Source: G013214665 sp964649815 (GTDB lineage: Bacteria > Pseudomonadota > Alphaproteobacteria > Rhodobacterales > Rhodobacteraceae). From it: 60,405 nucleotides of DNA. Positions 25,976 to 34,290 of this stretch are shown in pieces. A program made the position numbers and the translations under genes. A model generated the notes under the pieces. The model did no database searches. It was given only the letters and a program-made list of their open reading frames with translations, and was not told where the DNA came from. The stretch is from NCBI GenBank assembly GCA_964649815.1, contig CAZYQC010000013.1, positions 1 to 60,405 on the forward strand. The letters are read 5' to 3'. Each line of letters starts with the position of its first letter. The first letter of the stretch is position 1.

Positions 25976-26905
25976 ATGACAGTCGATCAAAAAACCATGT
26001 CCGGGCGCGCCTGGGCCGAGCTTTTGGCCCTTGGTGCCATTTGGGGCGCATCGTTTTTCTTTATCCGCATTGCGTTGGATGAAATCGGGTTTTTGACCTC
26101 TGTTGCGCATCGCACATGTTGGGCCGCGCTGGTTCTTTGGGGCGTGGTTTGGCTGTCGCGACTGCCACTTCCCAAAGCGCCGCAGGTCTGGGGCGCGTTT
26201 CTGGTCATGGGACTTTTGAACAACATGATCCCCTTTGGCCTTATGGCTTGGGGTCAGCTTCATATCGAATCCGGCCTGGTCTCGATCCTGAATGCTGCAA
26301 CGGCGATCTTTGGCGTGATCGCAGCCGCCCTGTTCTTTGCCGACGAACGCTTGACCGCGCGCAAGGCGCTTGGCGTCGCGTTGGGCTTTGGAGGTGTTGC
26401 CACGGCAATCGGGTGGGAACAATTGCTCAGCCTCAACATTCAATCTCTGGCGCAACTGGCTGTTATTGCTGGCACAATATCATACGCCCTGGCCAGCGTC
26501 TGGGCGCGCAAGTTTCTCACGAACATGGCCCCGCAGGTTGCAGCCGCTGGCATGTTGACGGGCTCAAGCCTGATCGCCCTGCCCGCGGCCTGGCTGATCG
26601 AAGGCCCTCTGACGCTGGATCTCCAGCCGCGGACGTGGATGGCGATTGGCTATTATTCCATCATCGCAACGGCGGGTGCCTATTTGCTTTATTACCGGGT
26701 TCTTGCAATGGCTGGGTCGGGCAATCTGATGCTTGTGACATTGCTTATCCCCCCGATTGCAATCACCCTCGGGGCCGCCTTTCTGGGCGAGGCCCTCGCG
26801 CCCAATGCCTTTGCCGGTTTTGCCGTCTTGGCGCTTGGGTTGATCGTTCTTGACGGGCGTCTCTTCACTGCACTGCGCATTGACCGGCGGGATGCACAAA
26901 GCTAA
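25976..26905 (+). CDS. EamA/DMT-family transporter (second)
   Basis: A 309-residue transporter with ten hydrophobic segments. The first EamA repeat contains LLALGAIWGASFFFIRIAL near residue 17 and SILNAATAIFGVIAAALFFA near 103; the second ends with LMLVTLLIPPIAITLGAAFL. It is not a close copy of the preceding transporter, so the pair looks like independent family members, not a recent duplication. ATG 25976 is chosen over the in-frame start at 25967 as the one nearest the family N-terminus. Confidence 0.88.
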   Translation: MTVDQKTMSGRAWAELLALGAIWGASFFFIRIALDEIGFLTSVAHRTCWAALVLWGVVWLSRLPLPKAPQVWGAFLVMGLLNNMIPFGLMAWGQLHIESGLVSILNAATAIFGVIAAALFFADERLTARKALGVALGFGGVATAIGWEQLLSLNIQSLAQLAVIAGTISYALASVWARKFLTNMAPQVAAAGMLTGSSLIALPAAWLIEGPLTLDLQPRTWMAIGYYSIIATAGAYLLYYRVLAMAGSGNLMLVTLLIPPIAITLGAAFLGEALAPNAFAGFAVLALGLIVLDGRLFTALRIDRRDAQS

Positions 26906-26934
26906 GCACGCGCGACCAACAAAGGGCGGTGCGA

Positions 26935-27795
26935 ATGTTGTACCCGGATGCAAAAGCGTGGCGTGCGGCGCCTCAAAAACGTGTGTTCGTTTTTGGGATG
27001 TCCGGGCTTGGCAAAACCTATATGTCCAACACCCTCCGGGCATCCGGCAATTGGTTTCACTATAGCATCGATTACCGCATCGGCACCCGGTACATGGGTG
27101 AATACATCACCGACAACGCCAAAGCCGAGGCCATGAAGATCCCGTTCCTGCGGGATTTGTTGATGAGCGATTCCATCTACATCGGGTCAAACATCACCTT
27201 TGACAATTTATCGCCCGTTTCCACCTATCTGGGCAAACCTGGCGACGCGCAAAAGGGCGGTCTTCCTATCGACGAATACCGCCGCCGCCAGGACCAATTC
27301 CGCACCGCCGAAATCGCGGCGCTTAACGACACGGGCTATTTCATCGAACGCGCCGCCCGTCTCTATGGCTATGACCATTTCATCTGCGACACCGGTGGTT
27401 CGATTTGCGAATGGGTCGACCCGGCCAACGACGCCGATCCTGTGATGCAAACCCTCTCATCCGTGGCCTTGCCGATTTGGATCAAAAACGACCAAGCCCA
27501 TGTTGCGGCGCTGATCGAACGTTTTGATCGCGCGCCCAAACCTATGGCCTATCAACCCGCATTTCTTGCGCAATGCTGGTCGGATTACCTGTCTCAGACG
27601 GGTCTCGCCGAAGGGGCCGTCGACCCCGACGCGTTCATCCGTTGGACCTATGCCAAGGCGCTTGCGCATCGCGCGCCGCGCTACGCGCAAATGGCGCGCT
27701 GGGGTGTGACCGTGACCGCAGACGAGGTCGGCGCACTCAATGGTGAACAAGATTTCAACGAGATGATCGCCTCCGCCCTTGAGCGGCGCGGCTGA
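26935..27795 (+). CDS. P-loop NTPase-like protein of unknown function
   Basis: A 286-residue protein with a clear Walker A, VFVFGMSGLGKTYMSN, near residue 18. Downstream are FHYSIDYRIGTRYMGEYI, a possible lid, and DHFICDTGGSICEWVDP near 146, a Walker B-like strand. It resembles small-molecule kinase folds but I cannot name the family. ATG 26935 has AAAGGG eight bases upstream. It lies 39 bp before metA, with a hairpin over its stop codon, so it may be co-transcribed with methionine synthesis genes. Confidence 0.72.
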   Translation: MLYPDAKAWRAAPQKRVFVFGMSGLGKTYMSNTLRASGNWFHYSIDYRIGTRYMGEYITDNAKAEAMKIPFLRDLLMSDSIYIGSNITFDNLSPVSTYLGKPGDAQKGGLPIDEYRRRQDQFRTAEIAALNDTGYFIERAARLYGYDHFICDTGGSICEWVDPANDADPVMQTLSSVALPIWIKNDQAHVAALIERFDRAPKPMAYQPAFLAQCWSDYLSQTGLAEGAVDPDAFIRWTYAKALAHRAPRYAQMARWGVTVTADEVGALNGEQDFNEMIASALERRG

Positions 27796-27811
27796 GACCG
27801 CTATCTCAGCC
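27790..27811 (+). promoter_or_regulatory. Hairpin before metA
   Basis: GGCTGAGA (27790-27797) pairs with TCTCAGCC (27804-27811) over a six-base loop, overlapping the preceding stop codon. There is no T-run. It does not match SAM-II or SAM/SAH riboswitches as I know them, so its role is open. Confidence 0.35.
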
Positions 27812-27834
27812 GTCCAAATTCATCGGATAGTCCC

Positions 27835-28788
27835 ATGCCACTCAAACTCCCCTCCGACCTTCCCGCCTATGACGTCTTGCAGACCGAAGGCGTCATGGTC
27901 ATGGACACCGAGCTGGCGGCGCATCAGGATATTCGCCCACTCAAGATCGGCTTGCTCAACCTGATGCCCAAAAAGATCCAGACCGAGACGCAGTTTGCCC
28001 GGCTGATTGGTGCAACACCTCTGCAGATCGAGTTTCACCTCATCCGCATGACGGATCATCAGACCCGCAACACCGCCGCCGAGCATATGGAGAGCTTTTA
28101 TCGCCCGTTCGAAGACGTGCAGGACGAAAAGTTTGACGGCTTAATCATCACAGGCGCGCCAATTGAACATTTGGATTTTGAATCCGTGAGTTATTGGGAA
28201 GAGCTCGTCCAAGTTATGAACTGGACCCAGACCCATGTGCACGCCACCTTTGGCGTCTGCTGGGGCGGTATGGCGATGCTGCACCACTTTCACAAAGTGC
28301 CCAAACACATGCTTTCGCAAAAGCTGTTCGGCACGTACCGCCAGCGCAACCTGGCGCCGGCCTCACCATATTTGCGCGGCTTTTCAGACGACATGGTCGT
28401 GCCGGTCAGCCGTTGGACCGAGGTAAAGGCCGATGACGTCGATGCAGCGGGCTTGCCGATCTTGCTGGGCTCGGACGAAACCGGGCCTTGCCTGATCGAA
28501 GACCCAGAGCACCGCGCGCTCTATGTGCTGAACCATTTTGAATACGACAGCGGCACGCTCAACGAAGAATACCAACGGGATTTAGAGGCCAATCAGGTCG
28601 ACGGCGCTACGATCCAGATGCCACATGCCTATTTCCCCGAAAACGATCCCACCCAGGCGCCAACGAACCGCTGGCGCAGCCATGCGCATCTGCTCTATGG
28701 CAACTGGCTGTCCGAGGTCTATCTGACAACGCCATACGACATCTCGCGGATTGGCCACGAGTCGACGGATTGGCGGAAGGGATCATGA
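27835..28788 (+). CDS. metA: Homoserine O-acyltransferase MetA, predicted acetyl-CoA specific
   Basis: First committed enzyme of methionine synthesis, activating homoserine. The 317-residue protein has the nucleophile Cys142 in GVCWGGMAM, His234 and Glu236 in LNHFEYDS, and RNLAPASPY. Residue 111 is glutamate (TGAPIEHLDF). In this family Glu111 goes with acetyl-CoA and Gly111 (as in E. coli) with succinyl-CoA, so I predict O-acetylhomoserine as product despite the common succinyltransferase label. ATG 27835 is the family start. The stop overlaps the next gene by ATGA. Confidence 0.95.
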   Translation: MPLKLPSDLPAYDVLQTEGVMVMDTELAAHQDIRPLKIGLLNLMPKKIQTETQFARLIGATPLQIEFHLIRMTDHQTRNTAAEHMESFYRPFEDVQDEKFDGLIITGAPIEHLDFESVSYWEELVQVMNWTQTHVHATFGVCWGGMAMLHHFHKVPKHMLSQKLFGTYRQRNLAPASPYLRGFSDDMVVPVSRWTEVKADDVDAAGLPILLGSDETGPCLIEDPEHRALYVLNHFEYDSGTLNEEYQRDLEANQVDGATIQMPHAYFPENDPTQAPTNRWRSHAHLLYGNWLSEVYLTTPYDISRIGHESTDWRKGS

Positions 28789-29753
28789 AAACACTCGCCA
28801 TTTTGGCATGCATCATCGTGGCTTGCGTGGTTGTCGTGCAATGGCGCGCCACCGCGCGCGAGACTGCAACTGCCCGCGACTTTGGCCCCCAAGGGCGCTT
28901 GCTGGATGTCGATGGTGTCACGGTTCACGCCGAAATCATGGGCGACGGCCCGGACGTGATCCTTATTCACGGCGCTGGCGGCAACACGCGCGACTTTACC
29001 TTTTCGCTCGCCCCCCAGCTTGCCAAACGGTACCGCGTCATCGTCTTTGACCGCCCCGGCCTTGGCTGGACCGAACGCGCGCCGGGCCCCTATGGCGGCG
29101 CCTGGAACCGCCGCGCAGAATCGCCCGTGGTCCAGGCGGAATTGTTGCAAAAAGCCGCCGCGCAGTTGGGTGCGCAAAAGCCAATCATCGTAGGGCAATC
29201 TTTCGGCGGTGCCGTCGCCTATGCCTGGGCGCTGACCGATCCCGAGATCGGCGGCGTCGTGTCGTTGGCCGGTGTTGCAAATCCCTGGCCGGGTGATTTG
29301 AACTGGATGTACCCGGTCAATGCCTCGCCTTTGGGCGGTGCCTTGTTCGTTCCGCTGTTGACGGCTTTTGCGCCGGCCACGTTGGTCGATGCGACGGTCG
29401 CCTCGATCTTCACGCCTGATCCTGCGCCCGAGGGATACCTTGACCACGTGGGCGCCGGCCTCACGCTGCGGCGGGCGTCGATGCGGGCCAATGCGCGCCA
29501 AGTCAACAGCCTGCGCCCGCATATCGTCGAAATGTCAGCGCGCTATGGGGATATCAAAGTCCCGGTTGAAATCGTGCACGGGGATGCCGACACGATTGTC
29601 CCGCTCGACATCCATTCTGAAAAAGTGCCGAGCCAGATCGAAGGCGCGCGTCTCACGGTTCTGAAAGGCGCCGGACATATGCCGCATCACAGCCACCCCG
29701 AAGAGGTGATCGCGGCCATCGACCGCGTCGCGGACCGCGCAGGTTTGCGTTAA
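28785..29753 (+). CDS. Alpha/beta hydrolase with N-terminal membrane anchor
   Basis: A 322-residue alpha/beta-fold hydrolase. Residues 2-20 (KTLAILACIIVACVVVVQW) are a signal anchor, so the enzyme probably faces the periplasm. The oxyanion motif is LIHGAGGNTRDF near residue 60, the nucleophile elbow GQSFGGAVAY near 130, the acid in HGDADTIVPL near 265 and the histidine in GAGHMPHHSH near 295. Substrate unknown. It overlaps metA by ATGA with GGAAGGG upstream; this coupling does not by itself imply a methionine role. Confidence 0.87.
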   Translation: MKTLAILACIIVACVVVVQWRATARETATARDFGPQGRLLDVDGVTVHAEIMGDGPDVILIHGAGGNTRDFTFSLAPQLAKRYRVIVFDRPGLGWTERAPGPYGGAWNRRAESPVVQAELLQKAAAQLGAQKPIIVGQSFGGAVAYAWALTDPEIGGVVSLAGVANPWPGDLNWMYPVNASPLGGALFVPLLTAFAPATLVDATVASIFTPDPAPEGYLDHVGAGLTLRRASMRANARQVNSLRPHIVEMSARYGDIKVPVEIVHGDADTIVPLDIHSEKVPSQIEGARLTVLKGAGHMPHHSHPEEVIAAIDRVADRAGLR

Positions 29754-29807
29754 TCCGCAACCTCCCCCATATTGATGTAAAGAGCAGTAACTTTGAAAGG
29801 CCGCGCC

Positions 29808-30677
29808 ATGAGCTTGCCCTTCGACGGTGCCATCAGCGCCTTTTACGAAAACACCGCCCCCGCAGAGGTGCGCGAGGCCATCCGCGATGGCGGCAAAAAG
29901 GATATCCTGAGCGAGACCTATCCTTATTCAGAGCGCATGGACCGCGACGATTACGAGGATCAACTGGCCGCCCTGCAGATCGAACTGGTGAAAATGCAGG
30001 CCTGGGCAAAAGACACCGGCGCCCGGATTGCAGTGGTGTTCGAAGGACGCGACGCCGCGGGCAAAGGCGGCACGATCAAACGGTTCCACGAAAACCTTAA
30101 TCCACGCGGGGCGCGCGTTGTGGCCTTGTCAAAGCCCACCGAAAAAGAGGCCGGCGAGTGGTATTTTCAACGCTATATCAAACACCTGCCGACCAAAGGT
30201 GAAGTCGTTTTCTTTGACCGGTCCTGGTACAATCGCGGGGTCGTTGAAAACGTCTTTGACTTTTGCACCGACGATCAACGCGCGCATTTCTTTGCACAGG
30301 TGCCTGCGATGGAACAGATGCTGCGCGATGACGGCATCCACCTGGTGAAGCTGTGGATGAATGTCGGCCGGGCCGAGCAATTGCGCCGGTTCCTGCAACG
30401 CGAACGCGACCCGCTCAAACAGTGGAAACTCAGCTGGATCGATGTGGAAGGCCTGAACCGCTGGGACGCCTATACCCAAGCGATCAGCGAGACACTGGCA
30501 AAGACGCATACTGACCATGCGCCCTGGACGATCATCCGAACCGACGACAAGCGGCGCGCGCGTCTCTCGGCGATCCGTGCGGTCTTGAAAGACCTCGACT
30601 ACCCAAACAAAGACGGCAAGGCCGTGCATATGCCGGACCCAAAGATTTGCGGAGGCCCCGAGATCTGGGATGCCTAA
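29808..30677 (+). CDS. ppk2: Polyphosphate kinase 2
   Basis: PPK2 enzymes move phosphate between polyphosphate and nucleotides. The 289-residue protein carries Walker A FEGRDAAGKGGTIKRF near residue 78, a lid region and Walker B VVFFDRSWYNRGVVE near 132, with the RRFLQRERDPLKQWKLS helix near 205. Single-domain length and the sequence fit class I PPK2, which mainly phosphorylates nucleoside diphosphates. ATG 29808 has AAAGG seven bases upstream; TTG 29793 is less likely. It overlaps the TetR gene by 8 bp. Confidence 0.93.
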   Translation: MSLPFDGAISAFYENTAPAEVREAIRDGGKKDILSETYPYSERMDRDDYEDQLAALQIELVKMQAWAKDTGARIAVVFEGRDAAGKGGTIKRFHENLNPRGARVVALSKPTEKEAGEWYFQRYIKHLPTKGEVVFFDRSWYNRGVVENVFDFCTDDQRAHFFAQVPAMEQMLRDDGIHLVKLWMNVGRAEQLRRFLQRERDPLKQWKLSWIDVEGLNRWDAYTQAISETLAKTHTDHAPWTIIRTDDKRRARLSAIRAVLKDLDYPNKDGKAVHMPDPKICGGPEIWDA

Positions 30678-31287
30678 ACGCGGCTATCACCACGGCAATC
30701 TTCGCCAAGCGCTGATCGACGGCGCTTTGCAGCTGATTGAAGACAAGGGCCCGACGGGGTTTACCTTGTCCGAAGCGGCCAAAGTCGCTGGCGTGACCCC
30801 GGCGGCGGTCTATCGTCATTTCGAAGGGCGCGAAGACCTGATCGCCGAGATCGCGCGGCAGGGATATCTGATCTTTGGCGACACGATGGAGTTCGCATAT
30901 CAATCCGGCCAACCCTCGGCCCTGGCCGCCTTTGAGGCCACGGGGCGGGCCTATCTGGCCTTTGCGCGCAAATACCCGGGCCATTACATCGCTATGTTCG
31001 AAAGCGGCATATCAGTAAACCGCGACCCCGACCTTGCAGCGGTGGCGGAGCGATCCTGGGGCGTGCTGGAAAAAGCCGCGACTGACCTCTCGCGGCACAT
31101 TCCCGAAGATCGGCGCCCGCCGGCCAAGATGTTCTCGGCCCATATCTGGGCGCTGAGCCACGGGGTTGTGGAGATTTTTGCCCGGAACTCGCCGGGCAAC
31201 ACCTCGCCCTTTCCGCCCGAAGATTTGTTGGAGACCGGCGTCGGGATTTACCTGCGTGGCTTGGGCCTGTTGGGTCAGGACGAGTGA
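30670..31287 (+). CDS. TetR family transcriptional regulator
   Basis: A 205-residue repressor-type protein. The N-terminal helix-turn-helix is seen in FTLSEAAKVAGVTPAAVYRH (residues 31-50). The C-terminal ligand domain contains FARKYPGHYIAMFESGI, the TetR_C_33-like type. It starts 8 bp inside ppk2, so the two are made from one message; it may control this operon, but no operator is evident upstream of ppk2. A copy of the interspersed element and a terminator follow. Confidence 0.88.
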   Translation: MPKRGYHHGNLRQALIDGALQLIEDKGPTGFTLSEAAKVAGVTPAAVYRHFEGREDLIAEIARQGYLIFGDTMEFAYQSGQPSALAAFEATGRAYLAFARKYPGHYIAMFESGISVNRDPDLAAVAERSWGVLEKAATDLSRHIPEDRRPPAKMFSAHIWALSHGVVEIFARNSPGNTSPFPPEDLLETGVGIYLRGLGLLGQDE

Positions 31288-31322
31288 GTGATGCCTCGGA
31301 TCGCCTGCGCGATCCGACCAAA

Positions 31323-31369
31323 GCGGGGGCGCTGCCCCCGCACCCCCGGAGTATTTTGATCCAAAAGAA
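31323..31369 (-). repeat. Interspersed hairpin element, copy D (full, inverted)
   Basis: The minus-strand reading is TTCTTTTGG, ATCA, AAATACTCC, GGGGGT, then hairpin GCGGGGGC / GCCCCCGC (stem at 31341-31334 and 31330-31323). It is nearly identical to copy C (12167-12213). Relative to the TetR transcript the hairpin comes first and the A/T-rich part follows. Confidence 0.85.
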
Positions 31370-31403
31370 AAAGGCCGCCCGTTTGGCGGGGGCGGCCTTT
31401 TTT
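31368..31403. terminator. Bidirectional terminator between tetR and rpsI
   Basis: GGCCGCCC (31373-31380) pairs with GGGCGGCC (31390-31397); the stem is flanked by AAAAA on the left and TTTTTT on the right, so it can serve both the rightward TetR transcript and the leftward rplM-rpsI operon. Confidence 0.85.
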
Positions 31404-31422
31404 GATTGGTGTGTCGGTTTGA

Positions 31423-31917
31423 TTAACGCTTGGAGAACTGGAAGCTCTTACGCGCTTTGGCTTTACCGTATTTCTTACGTTCCACAACGCGGCTGTCGCG
31501 GGTCAGGAAGCCAGCGGCCTTGAGGGCTGTGCGCAGCGAAGGATCGTAGAGTTGCAGTGCCTTGGAGATGCCGTGCTTAACCGCGCCGGCCTGACCAGAG
31601 AGGCCACCGCCCTTGACGGTTGCCATGACGTCGAACTGGTCTTCGACACCGGCCACCTGGAACGGTTGGCGCAGGATCATCTGCAGAACCGGACGGGCGA
31701 AATAGCTGTTCATTTCTTTGCCATTGACCGTCACTTTGCCGGAGCCTGGCTTGATCCAAACACGCGCGACCGCGTCTTTGCGTTTGCCGGTGGCATAGGA
31801 GCGACCAAGCTCGTCGCGCACTGGTTCGCGTGAGATGTCGGTTTCGATGACCGCCTCGGGGGCTGCATCACCAACAACGGCCTGAAGATCTTCGAGAGAG
31901 TTGATTTGATCCGCCAT
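31423..31917 (-). CDS. rpsI: 30S ribosomal protein uS9
   Basis: Small-subunit protein whose C-terminal tail reaches the P-site tRNA. The 164-residue protein has a roughly 35-residue acidic N-terminal extension (MADQINSLEDLQAVVGDA), typical of alphaproteobacteria, then the core YATGKRKDAVARVWIKPG, GGGLSGQAGAVKHGISKAL and the basic end KYGKAKARKSFQFSKR. Its stop is followed by the shared terminator. It is co-transcribed with rplM, which ends 6 bp upstream of its start. Confidence 0.98.
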   Translation of the reverse strand: MADQINSLEDLQAVVGDAAPEAVIETDISREPVRDELGRSYATGKRKDAVARVWIKPGSGKVTVNGKEMNSYFARPVLQMILRQPFQVAGVEDQFDVMATVKGGGLSGQAGAVKHGISKALQLYDPSLRTALKAAGFLTRDSRVVERKKYGKAKARKSFQFSKR

Positions 31918-31922
31918 TGATC

Positions 31923-32381
31923 TTAGCTCCGCGTGTTTTTGGAGTTCATCGATTTCACGTCGAGAACTTCTGGATTTTGCGCTTCGTGCGGATGCTCTCC
32001 GCCGGCGTAGACGCGCAGGTTGGTCATCTGCTGACGGCTCAGGCGGTTGCCTGGCAGCATACGCTTGACCGCCAAGGTCACGACACGCTCAGGATGCGCG
32101 CCTTCGAGGATTTGCTCTTTGGTGCGGCTTTTGATCCCGCCGGGATGGCCGGTGTGCCAATAGTGGCGTTCCTGACGCTTGTTTCCGGTCAGCTGTACTT
32201 TGTCGGCATTGATGATGATCACGTTGTCGCCCATGTCCATGTGCGGCGTGAAGGTTGCTTTGTGCTTGCCACGCAGGCGCATGGCGACGATCGACGCAAG
32301 ACGGCCCAGAACAACGCCTTCCGCGTCGATCAGGATCCATTTCTTGTCGATGTCCGCAGGGGTTGCGGTAAAGGTTTTCAT
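31923..32381 (-). CDS. rplM: 50S ribosomal protein uL13
   Basis: Early-assembly large-subunit protein. The 152-residue sequence has DKKWILIDAEGVVLGRLASI near residue 10, VIIINADKVQLTGNKRQERH near 53 and the signature AVKRMLPGNRLSRQQMTNLR near 102. First gene of the rplM-rpsI operon; a clear sigma70-like promoter lies just upstream. Confidence 0.98.
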   Translation of the reverse strand: MKTFTATPADIDKKWILIDAEGVVLGRLASIVAMRLRGKHKATFTPHMDMGDNVIIINADKVQLTGNKRQERHYWHTGHPGGIKSRTKEQILEGAHPERVVTLAVKRMLPGNRLSRQQMTNLRVYAGGEHPHEAQNPEVLDVKSMNSKNTRS

Positions 32382-32417
32382 GTCTCGCGTCCTAAAACGT
32401 CAAAATTCGATTGCGCG

Positions 32418-32446
32418 CTTATAGGAGGGAGCGGTGGGGCGGTCAA
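32418..32446 (-). promoter_or_regulatory. Sigma70-type promoter of rplM-rpsI
   Basis: On the minus strand TTGACC (32446-32441), a 17-bp spacer and TATAAG (32423-32418) stand 37 bp upstream of the rplM start, an excellent match to a housekeeping promoter. Confidence 0.75.
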
Positions 32447-32514
32447 TGTGTGATTGGGTGTTTTTTGTGTTGCAAATCAGTGTGTTAAAAATAAGGTATT
32501 ATTTTACCCCAAGT

Positions 32515-33930
32515 CTAGACCCCTATTCCGTCGGGCGGGTTGTCCAAGAGGCTGCGCAAGCGTTGCATCGCGTTCTCAAAGACTGTGAGGCTGACGCCGG
32601 CATTGACGGCAAATCGAACAGCATGGGGCGCGCGGGCGTCACGGCAGGCATATTCTTCGGCAGCGCGCAGCCGAACCCCTTCGGCATCTGCGGCCTGGAC
32701 AAAGGCGGAGGCGCGCCAGCCTTCGGGCAGGTGCAACCAGAGGAACGGCACATCCTTGCGCCAGTGCAGATCGTATCCGCCCAAGATGTTGACGGCCGTG
32801 CGGACATAGTCACCGATGCCCTCGCGGGCCTGGTCCATAAGATCGGGCAGCCGTGGATGCACCAACAGCTTGGCGCAGAGGTCCGACATAGGCGTGGCGA
32901 GGCCAAAGAATGAATATTCGGCGGTGCGTCGCAGACGGGGGGCTTGTCCCCGCGGGGACACGGCAATTCCGATCCGCAATGCGGGCGTGATCGACTTGGA
33001 AATCGAGGAAATATGCCAGGTGCGATCCGGGGCCAGCATGCGGTACGATTCAGCCTGCGCCGCGCCCAGGCGATAGCAATCGTCTTCGACGATCTGCAGA
33101 TCATGCTTGCGCACAACATTCAAAAGCGCCTGACGCCGTTCGATCGGCGTGAAATGACAGGTCGGGTTGTGTACCTCGGGACAGGTGCACAAGATTTGCG
33201 CGTCATGCGCGCGCGCAGCGGCGTCCAGACTGTCTGGGATAAGCCCCTGCGCGTCCATCGCAACCGGGATCACGTCGGCGCGCAACAGCTCGGCCGCGCG
33301 GCGGAACCCTGGGTAGGACAATTCTTCGACCAAAATCGCGGGGCGCCGACCTTTGAGCAGCGCCTGGAACACCAGAAGGATCGCATTTTGGCCACCATGC
33401 GCCAGCACGATGTCGTCTGGATCGAAAGAGCCCAAAGGCGCCCCCGACAGCCAGGCGGCCGCAGCCTGTCGTGCCAGCGCGCCGCCACGGCGGGTCGGAT
33501 AATGCATCATGCCCGAGGGCGGATCTTGCGCGACCTCGGCCAAAAGCGTGCGGATCAGAGTGGCCTGGCCAACGCTGGGCAAATGCGGCGAGAAGAGATT
33601 GACCTGATAGGTCTGTGCCTCTTGCAGATGCGTGGCGCTGTCCACTTCGATGGGAAGGTCATTGTAAAGCGGGGCATGGGTCTCGGGTGCTGCGACAAAG
33701 GTGCCACGCCCGACCTCGGCCTTTAAAAGACCTTCATCCGTCAAAAGCGTATAGGCGCGCGCGACCGTTCCCGGTGTGATGCCCAGGGTCCAGGCGAGTT
33801 CCCGCACTGGCGGAACTTTGGCGCCAACGTCGAGCCGCCCATCGGCAATGGCGGCGCGGATGTTTTCGGCGACAGCCGCATACTTTGGCCCATCGCCCTT
33901 GGCCATGTCGGGATGCCATATTGTACCCAT
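32515..33930 (-). CDS. MocR-type regulator (GntR helix-turn-helix fused to aminotransferase)
   Basis: A 471-residue regulator. An N-terminal GntR winged helix (VPPVRELAWTLGITPGTVAR near residue 40) is joined to a fold-type I aminotransferase domain: YPTRRGGALARQAAAAWLSG near 145, LAHGGQNAILLVFQALL, VEDDCYRLG near 297 and the PLP lysine in HISSISKSITPALRIG near 320. Members bind PLP and act as effector-sensing activators or repressors, often of a divergent gene. ATG 33930 lies inside an inverted repeat (33920-33936); ATG 33906 is an alternative. The divergent gene encodes a DUF1127 protein. Confidence 0.9.
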   Translation of the reverse strand: MGTIWHPDMAKGDGPKYAAVAENIRAAIADGRLDVGAKVPPVRELAWTLGITPGTVARAYTLLTDEGLLKAEVGRGTFVAAPETHAPLYNDLPIEVDSATHLQEAQTYQVNLFSPHLPSVGQATLIRTLLAEVAQDPPSGMMHYPTRRGGALARQAAAAWLSGAPLGSFDPDDIVLAHGGQNAILLVFQALLKGRRPAILVEELSYPGFRRAAELLRADVIPVAMDAQGLIPDSLDAAARAHDAQILCTCPEVHNPTCHFTPIERRQALLNVVRKHDLQIVEDDCYRLGAAQAESYRMLAPDRTWHISSISKSITPALRIGIAVSPRGQAPRLRRTAEYSFFGLATPMSDLCAKLLVHPRLPDLMDQAREGIGDYVRTAVNILGGYDLHWRKDVPFLWLHLPEGWRASAFVQAADAEGVRLRAAEEYACRDARAPHAVRFAVNAGVSLTVFENAMQRLRSLLDNPPDGIGV

Positions 33931-34008
33931 TACAATGTTTCCGTGGATTGATACAAACGACTCATGTATCAATACAAATGGCAAAAACGCCAAATTGTGT
34001 CAATACAA
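33920..34008. promoter_or_regulatory. Phased operator array between mocR and the DUF1127 gene
   Basis: On the minus strand TTGTAT begins at 34008, 33977 and 33956, spacings of 31 and 21 bp, or three and two helical turns. The first two units extend to TTGTATTGACACAA and TTGTATTGATACAT. A perfect inverted repeat ATTGTA-N5-TACAAT (33920-33936) covers the mocR start. This AT-rich set in GC-rich DNA is most simply the binding array of the MocR regulator. Confidence 0.7.
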
Positions 34009-34023
34009 TTTAGGAGCATTCAC

Positions 34024-34257
34024 ATGGCACATTCCGCACCAAACCACGCGAACCACATCAAATACCTTGCTGGACATCGTCGCCTTCCCGCGATCTCCGC
34101 TTTGGCGGTGGCCTTTGCGGTGATGGTAGCGAAGTGGGTCCAAAACCGGAATTCACGTCTCGCGTTGCGTCAATTGGACGACCATCTGCTCAAGGACGTG
34201 GGCCTGACACACGGCGACGCTTTACGTGAGGCGCGCCGGGTGTTCTGGCAAGGCTAG
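34024..34257 (+). CDS. DUF1127 family small protein
   Basis: A 77-residue protein with a hydrophobic middle (PAISALAVAFAVMVAKWV) and a C-terminal DUF1127 motif (RLALRQLDDHLLKDVGLTHG, then REARRVFW). DUF1127 proteins are small arginine-rich proteins; some alphaproteobacterial ones bind RNA or affect nutrient stress. ATG 34024 has TAGGAG eight bases upstream. The gene is divergent from mocR and is likely its target. A terminator follows at 34291. Confidence 0.85.
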   Translation: MAHSAPNHANHIKYLAGHRRLPAISALAVAFAVMVAKWVQNRNSRLALRQLDDHLLKDVGLTHGDALREARRVFWQG

Positions 34258-34290
34258 CATCCCCGCCTGCCTTGTCAGACCTCTTCCTGT

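Noticed and set aside
27790..27834. SAM riboswitch before metA
   Set aside because: Only a simple hairpin is present; the SAM-II and SAM/SAH consensus nucleotides are missing and the leader is about 40 nt.
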